From assembly GCA_015066405.1 (NCBI GenBank), contig SVOM01000010.1:1-45570 (forward strand): 45,570 bases of DNA, in the 5' to 3' direction. The translations under genes were made by a program, and so were the position numbers. Origin of the DNA: Oscillospiraceae bacterium. GTDB lineage: Bacteria > Bacillota > Clostridia > Oscillospirales > Acutalibacteraceae. The first letter of the stretch is position 1. The number at the start of each line of letters is the position of its first letter. Below the pieces are notes generated by a model, which saw only the letters and a list, made by a program, of their open reading frames with translations, had not been told where the DNA came from and ran no database searches. This document shows, in pieces, positions 1 to 6,322 of this stretch.

Positions 1-76
1 TATCAAAACAATATTTGTATGTTTTATAACTTTTGCCGTTTGTTTTTTCGGCTATGATATCCATTATATTGCTCAT
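1..76 (-). CDS. Unknown protein, N-terminal fragment (cut by window edge)
   Basis: An open frame begins with ATG at 76 and runs off the left edge after 25 codons. The protein begins MSNIMDIIAEKTNGKSYKTY. A GGAG ribosome site lies 8 nt upstream. It sits 44 nt downstream of the small XRE regulator gene on the same strand, so the two are probably co-transcribed. Small XRE genes of this kind often precede a larger accessory gene such as a restriction or methylation enzyme, but nothing in the visible residues identifies the product. Confidence 0.5.
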   Translation of the reverse strand, partial: MSNIMDIIAEKTNGKSYKTYKYCFD

Positions 77-120
77 ATCATTTCTCCGTATCTAATCCTA
101 AATATTTTGAATGAACGCCA

Positions 121-330
121 TCAGTTATTTATGAACTTTTCTGCATCAAACAAAATGTTTCTTGATTCACAGAAGATTTTAATTTTCTTCAACGCATTAT
201 AACTCGGCTTTGTCTTTCCTGTTTCCCAACGGTTAACCGTAGAAAATGAAACATCCAATTCTTTGGCAAAGTCTTCTTGACTCAACAAACTGCTTGTGCG
301 AATCTCTTTAACAGTTTTACTAAATTCCAC
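121..330 (-). CDS. Small XRE-family helix-turn-helix regulator
   Basis: This 69-residue protein is essentially one XRE/Cro-type helix-turn-helix. The Q-E-D-F-A-K-E-L helix and the recognition segment VSFSTVNRWETGKTKPS occupy roughly residues 18-43, followed by a short C-terminal helix. The start is GTG at 330, with AAGGAG 8 nt upstream. A good promoter lies 45-73 nt upstream. Proteins of this type bind operator DNA as dimers and often repress their own operon; here the likely targets are itself and the gene starting at 76. It lies in an accessory patch with TnpV-type genes, so it may belong to a mobile element. The fold is confident; the target is inferred. Confidence 0.85.
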   Translation of the reverse strand: MEFSKTVKEIRTSSLLSQEDFAKELDVSFSTVNRWETGKTKPSYNALKKIKIFCESRNILFDAEKFINN

Positions 331-374
331 GGTGGTTACTCCTTTTTACAACTAATATGCAATCTTATAGCGTT

Positions 375-403
375 ATTATAGCACAAGCGACATAAAAAAG
401 CAA
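375..403 (-). promoter_or_regulatory. Sigma-A-type promoter for the XRE gene
   Basis: Read on the minus strand, TTGCTT (403-398) and TATAAT (380-375) are separated by exactly 17 nt, about 45 nt upstream of the GTG start at 330. Just downstream, GCTATAA occurs twice with a 4-nt gap, which could serve as a repressor site. The promoter is a strong match; the operator is speculative. Confidence 0.7.
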
Positions 404-423
404 TAAATATGATACTATTTGTC

Positions 424-471
424 AAAACCTCGGCTGAAATTACAATCAAATGTAACTTTAGCCGAGGTTTT
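424..471 (-). terminator. Rho-independent terminator of the TnpV operon
   Basis: A 12-bp stem (AAAACCTCGGCT with AGCCGAGGTTTT) encloses a 24-nt loop. Its arms end in A/T runs, so it can act in both orientations. It lies 5 nt past the stop of the 51-aa gene and separates that operon from the XRE promoter. Confidence 0.75.
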
Positions 472-475
472 ATTC

Positions 476-631
476 TTATTCAGTTTCGTTTATGTCTTTT
501 TGACCTTCTTCGGTTTTAAGCCATTCTTCATATTCTCGCTGACCTTCTTCAGATTCAAAGAAAGCAATTATATCAGGCATAATTACACGAACAAAGGATT
601 CAAGTGATTCTTTAGGAATAGTGCAACTCAT
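476..631 (-). CDS. Small acidic protein, 51 aa, last gene of the TnpV operon
   Basis: The ATG at 631 overlaps the TGA of tnpV (ATGA), and AAGGAG lies inside the end of tnpV, so translation is probably coupled. The protein begins MSCTIPKESLESF, continues through VRVIMPDIIAFFESEEGQ, and ends in a Glu-rich stretch (EWLKTEEGQKDINETE). It has no signal peptide or membrane segment. It is small and acidic, with no function I can name. The coupling, ribosome site and following terminator argue that it is a real gene. Similar short proteins accompany TnpV in clostridial mobile elements, but I could not confirm a family. Confidence 0.7.
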   Translation of the reverse strand: MSCTIPKESLESFVRVIMPDIIAFFESEEGQREYEEWLKTEEGQKDINETE

Positions 632-1005
632 GCATAAATCAACTCCTTATATATAATCTCATTTGCCCTTTGGCGGATGTTGTTCATGCGGCGGACCCAT
701 TCCATTTGATTGTCTGCTTTTAGTTGTTCGGTGATGCCTTCGCTGGATTTCATTTGATTTACCAACTCAGAAAACATTTCTTCTGCGTGCTTATTAACAT
801 CAGCAAGATAGCGGTTGAGTTCACAGCCAATGACTAACAATGTATAGAAACCTTTGCGGTGGTGTTTGATATGTTCCAAATGCCGTTGACCCCAAATACC
901 GATTTCAACTTGTTCTTCATCGGGGAGTTTAAGGCAAGGGATATAATAATCTCCTTGAAGTTCGTACCACAAACCATTGTTTTCATCATAGATATACTTT
1001 TCCAT
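628..1005 (-). CDS. tnpV: TnpV family transposon-associated protein
   Basis: This 125-residue protein has the typical TnpV layout: an aromatic N-terminal segment (NGLWYELQGDYYIPCL), an IGIWGQRHLEHIK-like middle, and the C-terminal signature EGITEQLKADNQMEWV followed by MNNIRQRANEII. The family is named after a small gene of the clostridial transposon Tn4451; its molecular role is not known to me. GGAGG precedes the ATG at 1005. It is third of four short genes on the minus strand, with a 2-nt gap upstream and a 4-nt overlap downstream. No TnpX-type serine recombinase lies in the window, so this is either the edge of a larger element or a remnant. Confidence 0.85.
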   Translation of the reverse strand: MEKYIYDENNGLWYELQGDYYIPCLKLPDEEQVEIGIWGQRHLEHIKHHRKGFYTLLVIGCELNRYLADVNKHAEEMFSELVNQMKSSEGITEQLKADNQMEWVRRMNNIRQRANEIIYKELIYA

Positions 1006-1007
1006 AA

Positions 1008-1193
1008 TTAAACCTCCTTGTAAATAACTTTAAGTTTCTTTTGTTTTGAACGGATAATCTTCAGCAGAACTTCATCCAAAGCATCAGCGCATTTGCCGTC
1101 CTCAATGAGAGAGTTACGCATTTCATTCATACAGTTCACAACCGCCCGACGTTCAAAGTCATCTAATACAATATAAAATTTCTTTTCCTTCAT
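1008..1193 (-). CDS. Small conserved-looking protein, 61 aa, TnpV operon
   Basis: The protein begins MKEKKFYIVLDDFERRAVVN and is probably a compact alpha/beta fold ending in a basic tail (SKQKKLKVIYKEV). AAAGGAG lies 9 nt before the ATG at 1193, and its stop sits 2 nt before tnpV. It resembles short proteins that precede TnpV in clostridial mobile elements, but I cannot give a function or a firm family. No membrane segment is visible. Confidence 0.7.
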   Translation of the reverse strand: MKEKKFYIVLDDFERRAVVNCMNEMRNSLIEDGKCADALDEVLLKIIRSKQKKLKVIYKEV

Positions 1194-1198
1194 AGTGC

Positions 1199-1498
1199 TT
1201 ACTCCTTTAGCAAGTCCATAAACGGAGCCTCATCGTTTACAAACGTATCGTATGTGAATTGAGCACCAAGACGGAAACCCATAATAAAACTGTCGAGATT
1301 GGATTCTCCGTTGACTACGCTCCAAGCATTAGAAAACTCAAGAAATTTCTTTTTACTTTCGCCCGAAAGGTTCTCGGTTAGATAGTCTTCGTTTAGCATC
1401 AAGATTTCCATCTGCTTTTGAACAGTTTTGTTCTGTTTCGTGCTACGAGCCTGTGGATCTAAATTACCGTAATAAAACTCTTCTATAAATTTTAACAT
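1199..1498 (-). CDS. DUF6809-like protein
   Basis: This 99-residue protein begins with an IEEFYYGNLDPQARS motif and has a C-terminal SFIMGFRLGAQFTYDTF segment. Both resemble the DUF6809 family of small clostridial proteins seen mainly in mobile elements; the assignment is from memory. GGAG lies 9 nt before the ATG at 1498. It is the first gene of the minus-strand TnpV operon, 5 nt from the next gene. Two copies of a 10-bp palindrome lie directly upstream and probably control the whole operon. Function is unknown. Confidence 0.7.
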   Translation of the reverse strand: MLKFIEEFYYGNLDPQARSTKQNKTVQKQMEILMLNEDYLTENLSGESKKKFLEFSNAWSVVNGESNLDSFIMGFRLGAQFTYDTFVNDEAPFMDLLKE

Positions 1499-1516
1499 CA
1501 GTATTTTCTCCTTTTT

Positions 1517-1573
1517 TGTATATACAACTCATCTTGTATATACATTTTATATTATTATTTTTGAAAACACCAA
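1517..1573 (-). promoter_or_regulatory. Promoter with paired palindromic operators upstream of the TnpV operon
   Basis: The perfect palindrome TGTATATACA occurs at 1517-1526 and 1535-1544, with centres 18 bp apart. Just upstream on the minus strand, TATAAA (1551-1546) and TTGGTG (1573-1568) are 16 nt apart and could be -10 and -35. The two palindromes would then lie in the early transcribed region, like roadblock operators. As RNA, the two copies could also pair into a 10-bp hairpin with an 8-nt loop, 18 nt before the start codon. The repeats are certain; the function is inferred. Confidence 0.5.
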
Positions 1574-1665
1574 TGTGCCGATTGATACGGTAGAAATATA
1601 TGTGTGATTGTCGGTTGTTTTAAGTTTAATTTCTCGAATCCGTTAAGAACAACCGCACCATATTA

Positions 1666-1695
1666 AAATAGACCAACCTTTCGGTTGGTCTATTT
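1666..1695 (-). terminator. Bidirectional rho-independent terminator
   Basis: A 13-bp stem around AATAGACCAACC and GGTTGGTCTATT has a TTTC loop. On the minus strand it is followed by TTTAAT and lies 40 nt past the end of the PQ-loop-like gene. Confidence 0.8.
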
Positions 1696-1734
1696 GTTGT
1701 TTACAAATCGTATATGTTATCTTTATAAACACCC

Positions 1735-2043
1735 TTAATTATTCTCGTTTTTTGCCGCTTCCTTATCAAGCTTTTTGTTGCGTATATACATAACTATATC
1801 CGCGCCAACCATAATAAAGTTTAAAACGTAGAAGAAAAGTACATACCACTTTTCAGAGAACGCCGCCATATATGCAGGGTTTACAAATTTAGATGCGATA
1901 CCCGCAATATAGCCGAAGAATATAAGTAGCAAAAATGCTATGCTTTTTCCCTTTGCCGTGCGCGCTTTATATGATTTTATAACGTTAAGCGGCCACGATG
2001 CACCAAAGCTTACTATCATAATTATTTCTAAAATTTCTGCCAT
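1735..2043 (-). CDS. Small PQ-loop/SemiSWEET-like membrane protein
   Basis: This 102-residue protein has three hydrophobic segments (about 5-20, 35-52, 66-87) and a polar, charged tail (NKKLDKEAAKNENN). Between the first two is ASWPLNVIKSYKARTAKGKS. This resembles the PQ-loop of SemiSWEET-type half transporters (P-x-x-x-K-x-x-x-x-K-S/T-x-x-G), with P-L-N in place of the usual P-Q. Such proteins dimerise to move small solutes; no substrate can be read here. AGAGGTG precedes the ATG at 2043. It is a single-gene unit with its own promoter and terminator. Family medium, function low. Confidence 0.65.
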   Translation of the reverse strand: MAEILEIIMIVSFGASWPLNVIKSYKARTAKGKSIAFLLLIFFGYIAGIASKFVNPAYMAAFSEKWYVLFFYVLNFIMVGADIVMYIRNKKLDKEAAKNENN

Positions 2044-2062
2044 TATTTAACACCTCTAACGC

Positions 2063-2091
2063 ATAATATCACAATATCGGGGTTTTGTAAA
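2063..2091 (-). promoter_or_regulatory. Promoter of the PQ-loop-like gene
   Basis: On the minus strand TTTACA (2091-2086) and TATTAT (2068-2063) are 17 nt apart, ending 20 nt before the start codon. Confidence 0.65.
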
Positions 2092-2125
2092 TAATAAAAG
2101 GGTTAAAAAGCCAAATAATTTTTTA

Positions 2126-2154
2126 TTGAAAAAAATAATATATTATTGTATAAT
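2126..2154 (+). promoter_or_regulatory. Promoter of the cytidylate kinase-like gene
   Basis: TTGAAA (2126-2131) and TATAAT (2149-2154) are separated by exactly 17 nt in an A/T-rich stretch 30 nt before the ATG at 2185. Confidence 0.8.
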
Positions 2155-2184
2155 TTATTTGATGTATTAAAAGAGGAGAAAAGT

Positions 2185-2814
2185 ATGAACGATAATTTGA
2201 TTATTACCATAGGTCGCCAGTATGCCAGCGGCGGGCACGAAATTGCCAAAGAATTATCAAAACTTTTAGGCATTAAAATGTATGATAAGGAGCTTATCGA
2301 TTTAGCCTCCAAGGAAAGTGGCATAAGCGAAGAGGTGCTCAAGGCATACGATGAAAAGCCCACAAGCAGCTTTTTGTATTCCTTGTCGCTTGGTGCATAT
2401 TCGTTTGAGCATACCGTTGCAGGTTCACCCACAATGCCGCTTATTGACCGCGTTTTTGCAGCGCAAGCCGATATTATCAGAAAAATTGCCGATAAAGAAT
2501 CGTGCATTTTTGTAGGACGTTGCGCAAACAGTATTTTAAAGGATTATAACAATGTTTTATCGGTGTTCATCCATACCGATACCGACCGCAGAATTAACCG
2601 CGTTTGTGAGTTTAGCGGATGTAGCCGTGCTCAAGCCTCCGAGGAAATTCGTAAGGCCGATAAAAAGCGCGCAAACTATTATAACTATTTTTCCGATTTA
2701 AAATGGGGCAACGCCACAATGTATGATTTGTGTCTTGACAGCCGCATCGGTTTTGATAATGCCGCGCAGTTGATTAAGTTCTTTGCCGAGCATCACAACA
2801 AAAAGTTCGATTAA
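2185..2814 (+). CDS. Cytidylate kinase-like family protein
   Basis: This 209-residue P-loop kinase relative belongs to the cytidylate kinase-like group common in Clostridia. The N-terminus ITIGRQYASGGHEIAKELSK holds the degenerate Walker A (GRQYASGGHEIAK), followed by GIKMYDKELIDLASKESGIS. A later ESCIFVGRCANSIL and an HTDTDRRINRV lid-like segment also fit. The family's substrate is poorly defined; it need not be CMP. The ATG at 2185 has GAGGAG 8 nt upstream; an upstream in-frame start at 2146 lies inside the -10 region and is rejected. A strong terminator follows directly, so this is a single-gene unit. Confidence 0.85.
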   Translation: MNDNLIITIGRQYASGGHEIAKELSKLLGIKMYDKELIDLASKESGISEEVLKAYDEKPTSSFLYSLSLGAYSFEHTVAGSPTMPLIDRVFAAQADIIRKIADKESCIFVGRCANSILKDYNNVLSVFIHTDTDRRINRVCEFSGCSRAQASEEIRKADKKRANYYNYFSDLKWGNATMYDLCLDSRIGFDNAAQLIKFFAEHHNKKFD

Positions 2815-2822
2815 CAAAAACA

Positions 2823-2864
2823 ACCCGTTTTTCGTATTATGTAGTACGGAAAGCGGGTGTTTTT
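2823..2864 (+). terminator. Terminator overlapping the yunB translation start region
   Basis: A 13-bp stem pairs 2824-2836 with 2845-2857 (CCCGTTTTTCGTA with TACGGAAAGCGGG, two G-T pairs), then TGTTTTT. The T-run ends directly at the yunB ATG, so the terminator and the yunB translation start share the same bases. Confidence 0.85.
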
Positions 2865-3575
2865 ATGGCAAAATACCGCAAAAAAAGAAAAAACCGCCCA
2901 CTGATAACGGCAGTAGCGTTACTTGCTGCCGCGGTGCTTTTGGCAGTATCGGTTTATTCTTATTTTTCGGTGAGAAAGGTTATACTTAACGCGGCAAAAA
3001 ATGATGCCGCAATACTTGCCTTTAATATCGCCAACCGCATAATAGGCGAGCAAATGGATGAAGGCACCGTTACATATGATGAAATAGTAAAGCTTACAAA
3101 AAACGAGCAACAAAATATTACGGCGCTCGAAATAGATATTGTCAAAATCAACAAATTAAAAAGCGAGATTTCATCACGCATTAGTGAGGCAATAGGGCAA
3201 ACAGACGAGCATATTGTGGCAATTCCTGTCGGCACACTTTTTGGTAATGAATACACCTTGGGCTTTGGACCGAGTGTAAAATTCCGTATGCAAATATCGG
3301 CAAGTGTGATTACCGATTTTGAGAGTAATTTTTATTCGGCGGGCATAAATCAGGTGCTGCACCAAATAATTATACGCGTTAAAATTAACGGCAATTTTGT
3401 ATTACCTTGGAATCACGCAGGTTTTAGCAGTGAAACATCGGTTATTGCGGCACAAACCGTACTTGTTGGGCTTACCCCCGAGGCGTATACAAATGTGCTT
3501 GAAAATTATGGCACAGGCGCTGATGAATCACGAACGGTTGATGATATATTTGATTTCGGCGCGGCGGTTTCATAA
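2865..3575 (+). CDS. yunB: Sporulation protein YunB
   Basis: The 236-residue protein has a basic N-terminus, one membrane segment (about residues 13-34) and the YunB core. The motifs are IPVGTLFGNEYTLGFGPSV, an NFYSAGINQVLHQI segment and the closing NHAGFSSETSVIAAQTVLVG. In Bacillus subtilis YunB is made in the mother cell during sporulation and affects spore formation; its biochemical role is not established. The start is ATG at 2865. The only ribosome-site-like bases (GCGGGTG) lie in the preceding terminator stem. A bidirectional terminator follows. The gene supports a spore-forming host. Confidence 0.88.
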   Translation: MAKYRKKRKNRPLITAVALLAAAVLLAVSVYSYFSVRKVILNAAKNDAAILAFNIANRIIGEQMDEGTVTYDEIVKLTKNEQQNITALEIDIVKINKLKSEISSRISEAIGQTDEHIVAIPVGTLFGNEYTLGFGPSVKFRMQISASVITDFESNFYSAGINQVLHQIIIRVKINGNFVLPWNHAGFSSETSVIAAQTVLVGLTPEAYTNVLENYGTGADESRTVDDIFDFGAAVS

Positions 3576-3580
3576 TAATT

Positions 3581-3610
3581 AAAATTCCACATCTTGCGAT
3601 GTGGAATTTT
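3581..3610. terminator. Bidirectional terminator between yunB and hom
   Basis: A perfect 13-bp stem (AAAATTCCACATC with GATGTGGAATTTT) and a TTGC loop lie between two convergent genes. Each arm ends in a T-run on its own strand, so it can stop both. Confidence 0.92.
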
Positions 3611-3611
3611 T

Positions 3612-4835
3612 CTATATAACGTGTAATACCGATTTAACCGTGGCGGATGTGATTTTACCTATTTTTTCACGTAACGCTTTTTCGATGTCCTTTTTGGTTA
3701 TAAAAACGATTTCCTTAGCAATGCCATTGTTTAAAATTTCGGTGGCATCAAAGAGAGCTTTTATCTCATCAAGCGTTCTCTCATTGCATTTTTCCAAATG
3801 CACATATAGCTTAGTTGGCGTGTTCTCGAGTTTTTCAACGTAACCATCAAAGCCTTCGTCCCAAGAAAGATATTTTCTCGCACTCAGGTGCTTCACACAG
3901 TCAATTATATCGGCAACAACGGCACTGGCTGTCGGGAATTTGCCCGCGCCCCTGCCGTAGAACATAACATCATCAACCGCATCGCCCTTAACACTTACGG
4001 CGTTGTAAACATCGTTTACACCCGAGAGCATATTATTGTGCGACACAAGAGCAGGGTATACGCTTGCCGATATTTTATTTTCGTCAAGGCGTTTTGCACT
4101 GCCGATAAGCTTTATAACATAGCCGAGTTTATCGGCATAATCAACATCATCAAGAGAAATTTTGGTAATACCTTCGGTTTCAACCTGCTCGGGATATACG
4201 TGCTTTCCAAAACCGAGCGCCGCAAGAATACAAATTTTTCTGCAAGCATCGTGGCCCAAAACATCGGCATCGGGATTTCTTTCGGCGTAGCCCAAATCCT
4301 GTGCCATTTTGAGAGCCACATCAAACGATAGGTTTTCCTTAACCATTTTTGTAAGTATAAAGTTTGTGGTTCCATTGAGTATGCCGTAAATTTCGGTAAT
4401 CTCGTTTGCGTTAAGGCACTGCGCCATTGGGCGAAGCACTGGTATACCACCGCCAACACTCGCTTCAAAAAGGAAGTTGACGTTATTATCTTGTGCGATT
4501 TTCAAAAGCTCAGCACCCTTTGCGGCAACCAACTCTTTGTTGGAGGTAACAACGCTTTTACCTGCCAAAAGGCAAGATTTAACGAAATCAAACGCAGGAT
4601 TAACCCCACCCATAACCTCGGCAACAACCTTGATATCGGGGTCGTTTAAAATAATGCTGAAATCCTTGATAAATCTATCAGAATATGCAAGATTTGGGAA
4701 ATCACGCAAATCAAGTATATATTTGATATTAATTTTTCGCTTTGCTTTTTTTTCAATAGAGTCGCTATGTGAAAAAATAACCTCTGCAACTCCCGAGCCC
4801 ACAACTCCGTGGCCCATTATGGCAATATTAATCAT
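3612..4835 (-). CDS. hom: Homoserine dehydrogenase
   Basis: The enzyme reduces aspartate semialdehyde to homoserine for threonine and methionine synthesis in the cytoplasm. The N-terminal Rossmann loop is GHGVVGSG (about residues 8-15). The substrate domain carries EASVGGGIPVLRP and GILNGTTNFILTKM. The catalytic region DADVLGHDACRKICIL holds the expected Asp and Lys. After about residue 330 comes a short ACT-like regulatory domain. At 407 residues it is somewhat shorter than the B. subtilis enzyme, mostly at the C-terminus. The ATG at 4835 has AGGATGG upstream. It stands alone, away from thrB or thrC, with a promoter and terminator of its own. Confidence 0.95.
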   Translation of the reverse strand: MINIAIMGHGVVGSGVAEVIFSHSDSIEKKAKRKINIKYILDLRDFPNLAYSDRFIKDFSIILNDPDIKVVAEVMGGVNPAFDFVKSCLLAGKSVVTSNKELVAAKGAELLKIAQDNNVNFLFEASVGGGIPVLRPMAQCLNANEITEIYGILNGTTNFILTKMVKENLSFDVALKMAQDLGYAERNPDADVLGHDACRKICILAALGFGKHVYPEQVETEGITKISLDDVDYADKLGYVIKLIGSAKRLDENKISASVYPALVSHNNMLSGVNDVYNAVSVKGDAVDDVMFYGRGAGKFPTASAVVADIIDCVKHLSARKYLSWDEGFDGYVEKLENTPTKLYVHLEKCNERTLDEIKALFDATEILNNGIAKEIVFITKKDIEKALREKIGKITSATVKSVLHVI

Positions 4836-4866
4836 CTTTTACCATCCTAATAAGTTTATTTAATAT

Positions 4867-4895
4867 AATATAACACATATTTTTTTGTTTTTCAA
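4867..4895 (-). promoter_or_regulatory. Promoter of hom
   Basis: On the minus strand TTGAAA (4895-4890) and TATATT (4872-4867) are 17 nt apart, ending about 31 nt before the hom start codon. Confidence 0.7.
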
Positions 4896-4957
4896 TGAGA
4901 TTTTATATAAAAAACATTGCTTTTTGGGGAATATAAGGTTTGGGAGGGAATTGTGTG

Positions 4958-6007
4958 ATGGAAGACCGTAAAAAACACTTTATAATCAGTGTGGCATATT
5001 ATAGTGTGATTTTTGCAATGATTTTTATTTTTTATCGATTTTTAGTAGGTTATTTATTGCCGTTTGTTGTGGCTTTTTTGCTTGTATTTTTGCTTCGTAA
5101 ACCATCGGTTTTGCTATCGAAAAAGCTTAAAATCAAGGCCAAATATATCAATATTTTGTTGGTGTTAGCATCATTTTTGATGCTGTTTTTATTGGTTGGG
5201 GCGGCGGTGTTTTTTGTGGTGCACAGCATCGAAAAAAGCAATATTATAGGTTGGCTTGAAAATACCTTAACAGGTCTATCTCAAGGGTTTAATTCTCTGA
5301 TTTTGCGGCTCGAAAAATATTTACCCGAATCGGCAAAATCGGCGGCTTTATCGTTTGCCGCCAATATACCGCAGCAAATAGCCGATTTTGTGGGCAAAAA
5401 CGTTCCAAATTTACTTACAAAAACGGTATCAAATGTGCCTAAATTTCTTTTAAGCTTCGCCGTTACAGTAGCAGCAGGGTGCTATTTTGCTAACGAATAT
5501 GAGCCACTTAAAAACTTTTTTATGTCTGCCGTGCCAAATGATAAAATTTTGTTGATTAAAAAAATTAAAAGCATTATGGCTACAAATATTTTGCGTATGT
5601 TTAAAGGCTACGGGGTAATTTCTCTTATAATTTTTTCACTTTGTTTTTTAACGCTGCTGATAATAGGCAATAAGAATGCTTTTTTATGGGCTGTTTTTAT
5701 AACATTTGTTGATTTGTTGCCCGTTTTGGGCGCAGGCACAGTGATTATTCCGTGGGCCGTTATATCGGCCTTTTCGGGCGATTTTTTCTATTTAGCGGTG
5801 CTTGTGTTTTTATATGTTTGCACGCTTGCGGTGCACCATTTACTTGAGCCGAAATTTGTTGGAAAAAGCGTAGGCGTTCCGCCGCTTATATGCTTGTTGG
5901 TAATGTTTATCACACTTAAAATTTTCGGATTTTTGGGTATGATTATCTCATTATTAAGCTTGGTTACGGTAGTGAATTTATATAAAACGGAAGCTGTGGC
6001 AAATTGA
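4958..6007 (+). CDS. ytvI: AI-2E family membrane protein, YtvI-like
   Basis: This 349-residue integral membrane protein has paired N-terminal helices (about 10-55), a helix near 60-90, a soluble middle domain, and a C-terminal cluster of helices. Diagnostic segments are DLLPVLGAGTVIIPWAVI and LEPKFVGKSVGVPPL. This is the AI-2E transporter superfamily; the layout resembles YtvI, linked to sporulation in bacilli. Family members are permease-like, and the substrate cannot be read here. GGGAGG lies 10 nt before the ATG at 4958. It diverges from hom, and no clear promoter was seen in the 60 nt upstream. Family sure, the ytvI symbol less so. Confidence 0.85.
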   Translation: MEDRKKHFIISVAYYSVIFAMIFIFYRFLVGYLLPFVVAFLLVFLLRKPSVLLSKKLKIKAKYINILLVLASFLMLFLLVGAAVFFVVHSIEKSNIIGWLENTLTGLSQGFNSLILRLEKYLPESAKSAALSFAANIPQQIADFVGKNVPNLLTKTVSNVPKFLLSFAVTVAAGCYFANEYEPLKNFFMSAVPNDKILLIKKIKSIMATNILRMFKGYGVISLIIFSLCFLTLLIIGNKNAFLWAVFITFVDLLPVLGAGTVIIPWAVISAFSGDFFYLAVLVFLYVCTLAVHHLLEPKFVGKSVGVPPLICLLVMFITLKIFGFLGMIISLLSLVTVVNLYKTEAVAN

Positions 6008-6030
6008 GTAAAGCCACATAAACTGTAATG

Positions 6031-6044
6031 TACAAGTACTTGTA
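6031..6044. promoter_or_regulatory. Perfect 14-bp palindrome, possible operator
   Basis: TACAAGTACTTGTA is a perfect palindrome in the 62-bp gap between the ytvI-like gene and the DUF3343/cysteine desulfurase pair, 26 nt before the DUF3343 start. Its length and position suit a dimeric repressor site. No -10/-35 pair is obvious beside it. Confidence 0.4.
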
Positions 6045-6069
6045 AAATTTTCAAAAAACGGTGTTCTCA

Positions 6070-6300
6070 ATGGATAAGAATTTTTTTGTAACCGGCACCG
6101 TAACCTATGCCGTAAAGGGTAGAGAAGCGCTTCGCCGTAACGGCATAAAGGCATACACCCAGCGTTCCTTTGCGGCGGACAGAATCGGCTGCGGTTACGG
6201 AATTGTTGCCGTGGGAAATATACAAAATATTTTGTCGATTCTCGGTAAAGCGGATGTAAAAGTACTCGATGTTAAAAGTATAGACAATAACTCTAACTAA
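6070..6300 (+). CDS. DUF3343 protein, putative sulfur/selenium carrier
   Basis: This 76-residue protein shows the DUF3343 pattern: an N-terminal strand, a TYAVKGREALRRNGIKA helix, an RIGCGYGIVAV segment with a single conserved Cys, and a final VKVLDV strand. Pfam describes the family as Se/S carrier-like. It sits 22 nt before a cysteine desulfurase, which fits accepting sulfur or selenium from that enzyme; this is inference from context. The start is ambiguous between GTG at 6061 and ATG at 6070. I prefer ATG because CGGTG just before it can act as a weak ribosome site. Confidence 0.8.
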   Translation: MDKNFFVTGTVTYAVKGREALRRNGIKAYTQRSFAADRIGCGYGIVAVGNIQNILSILGKADVKVLDVKSIDNNSN

Positions 6301-6322
6301 ATTACGAAACGGAGTACTATTT

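Noticed and set aside
419-607. Plus-strand open frame of 62 codons
   Set aside because: It crosses a terminator hairpin and lies opposite the better supported 51-aa gene; no ribosome site.
2103-2507. Minus-strand open frame of 134 codons
   Set aside because: Antisense shadow of the cytidylate kinase-like gene; Ser/Ile-rich composition and no ribosome site.
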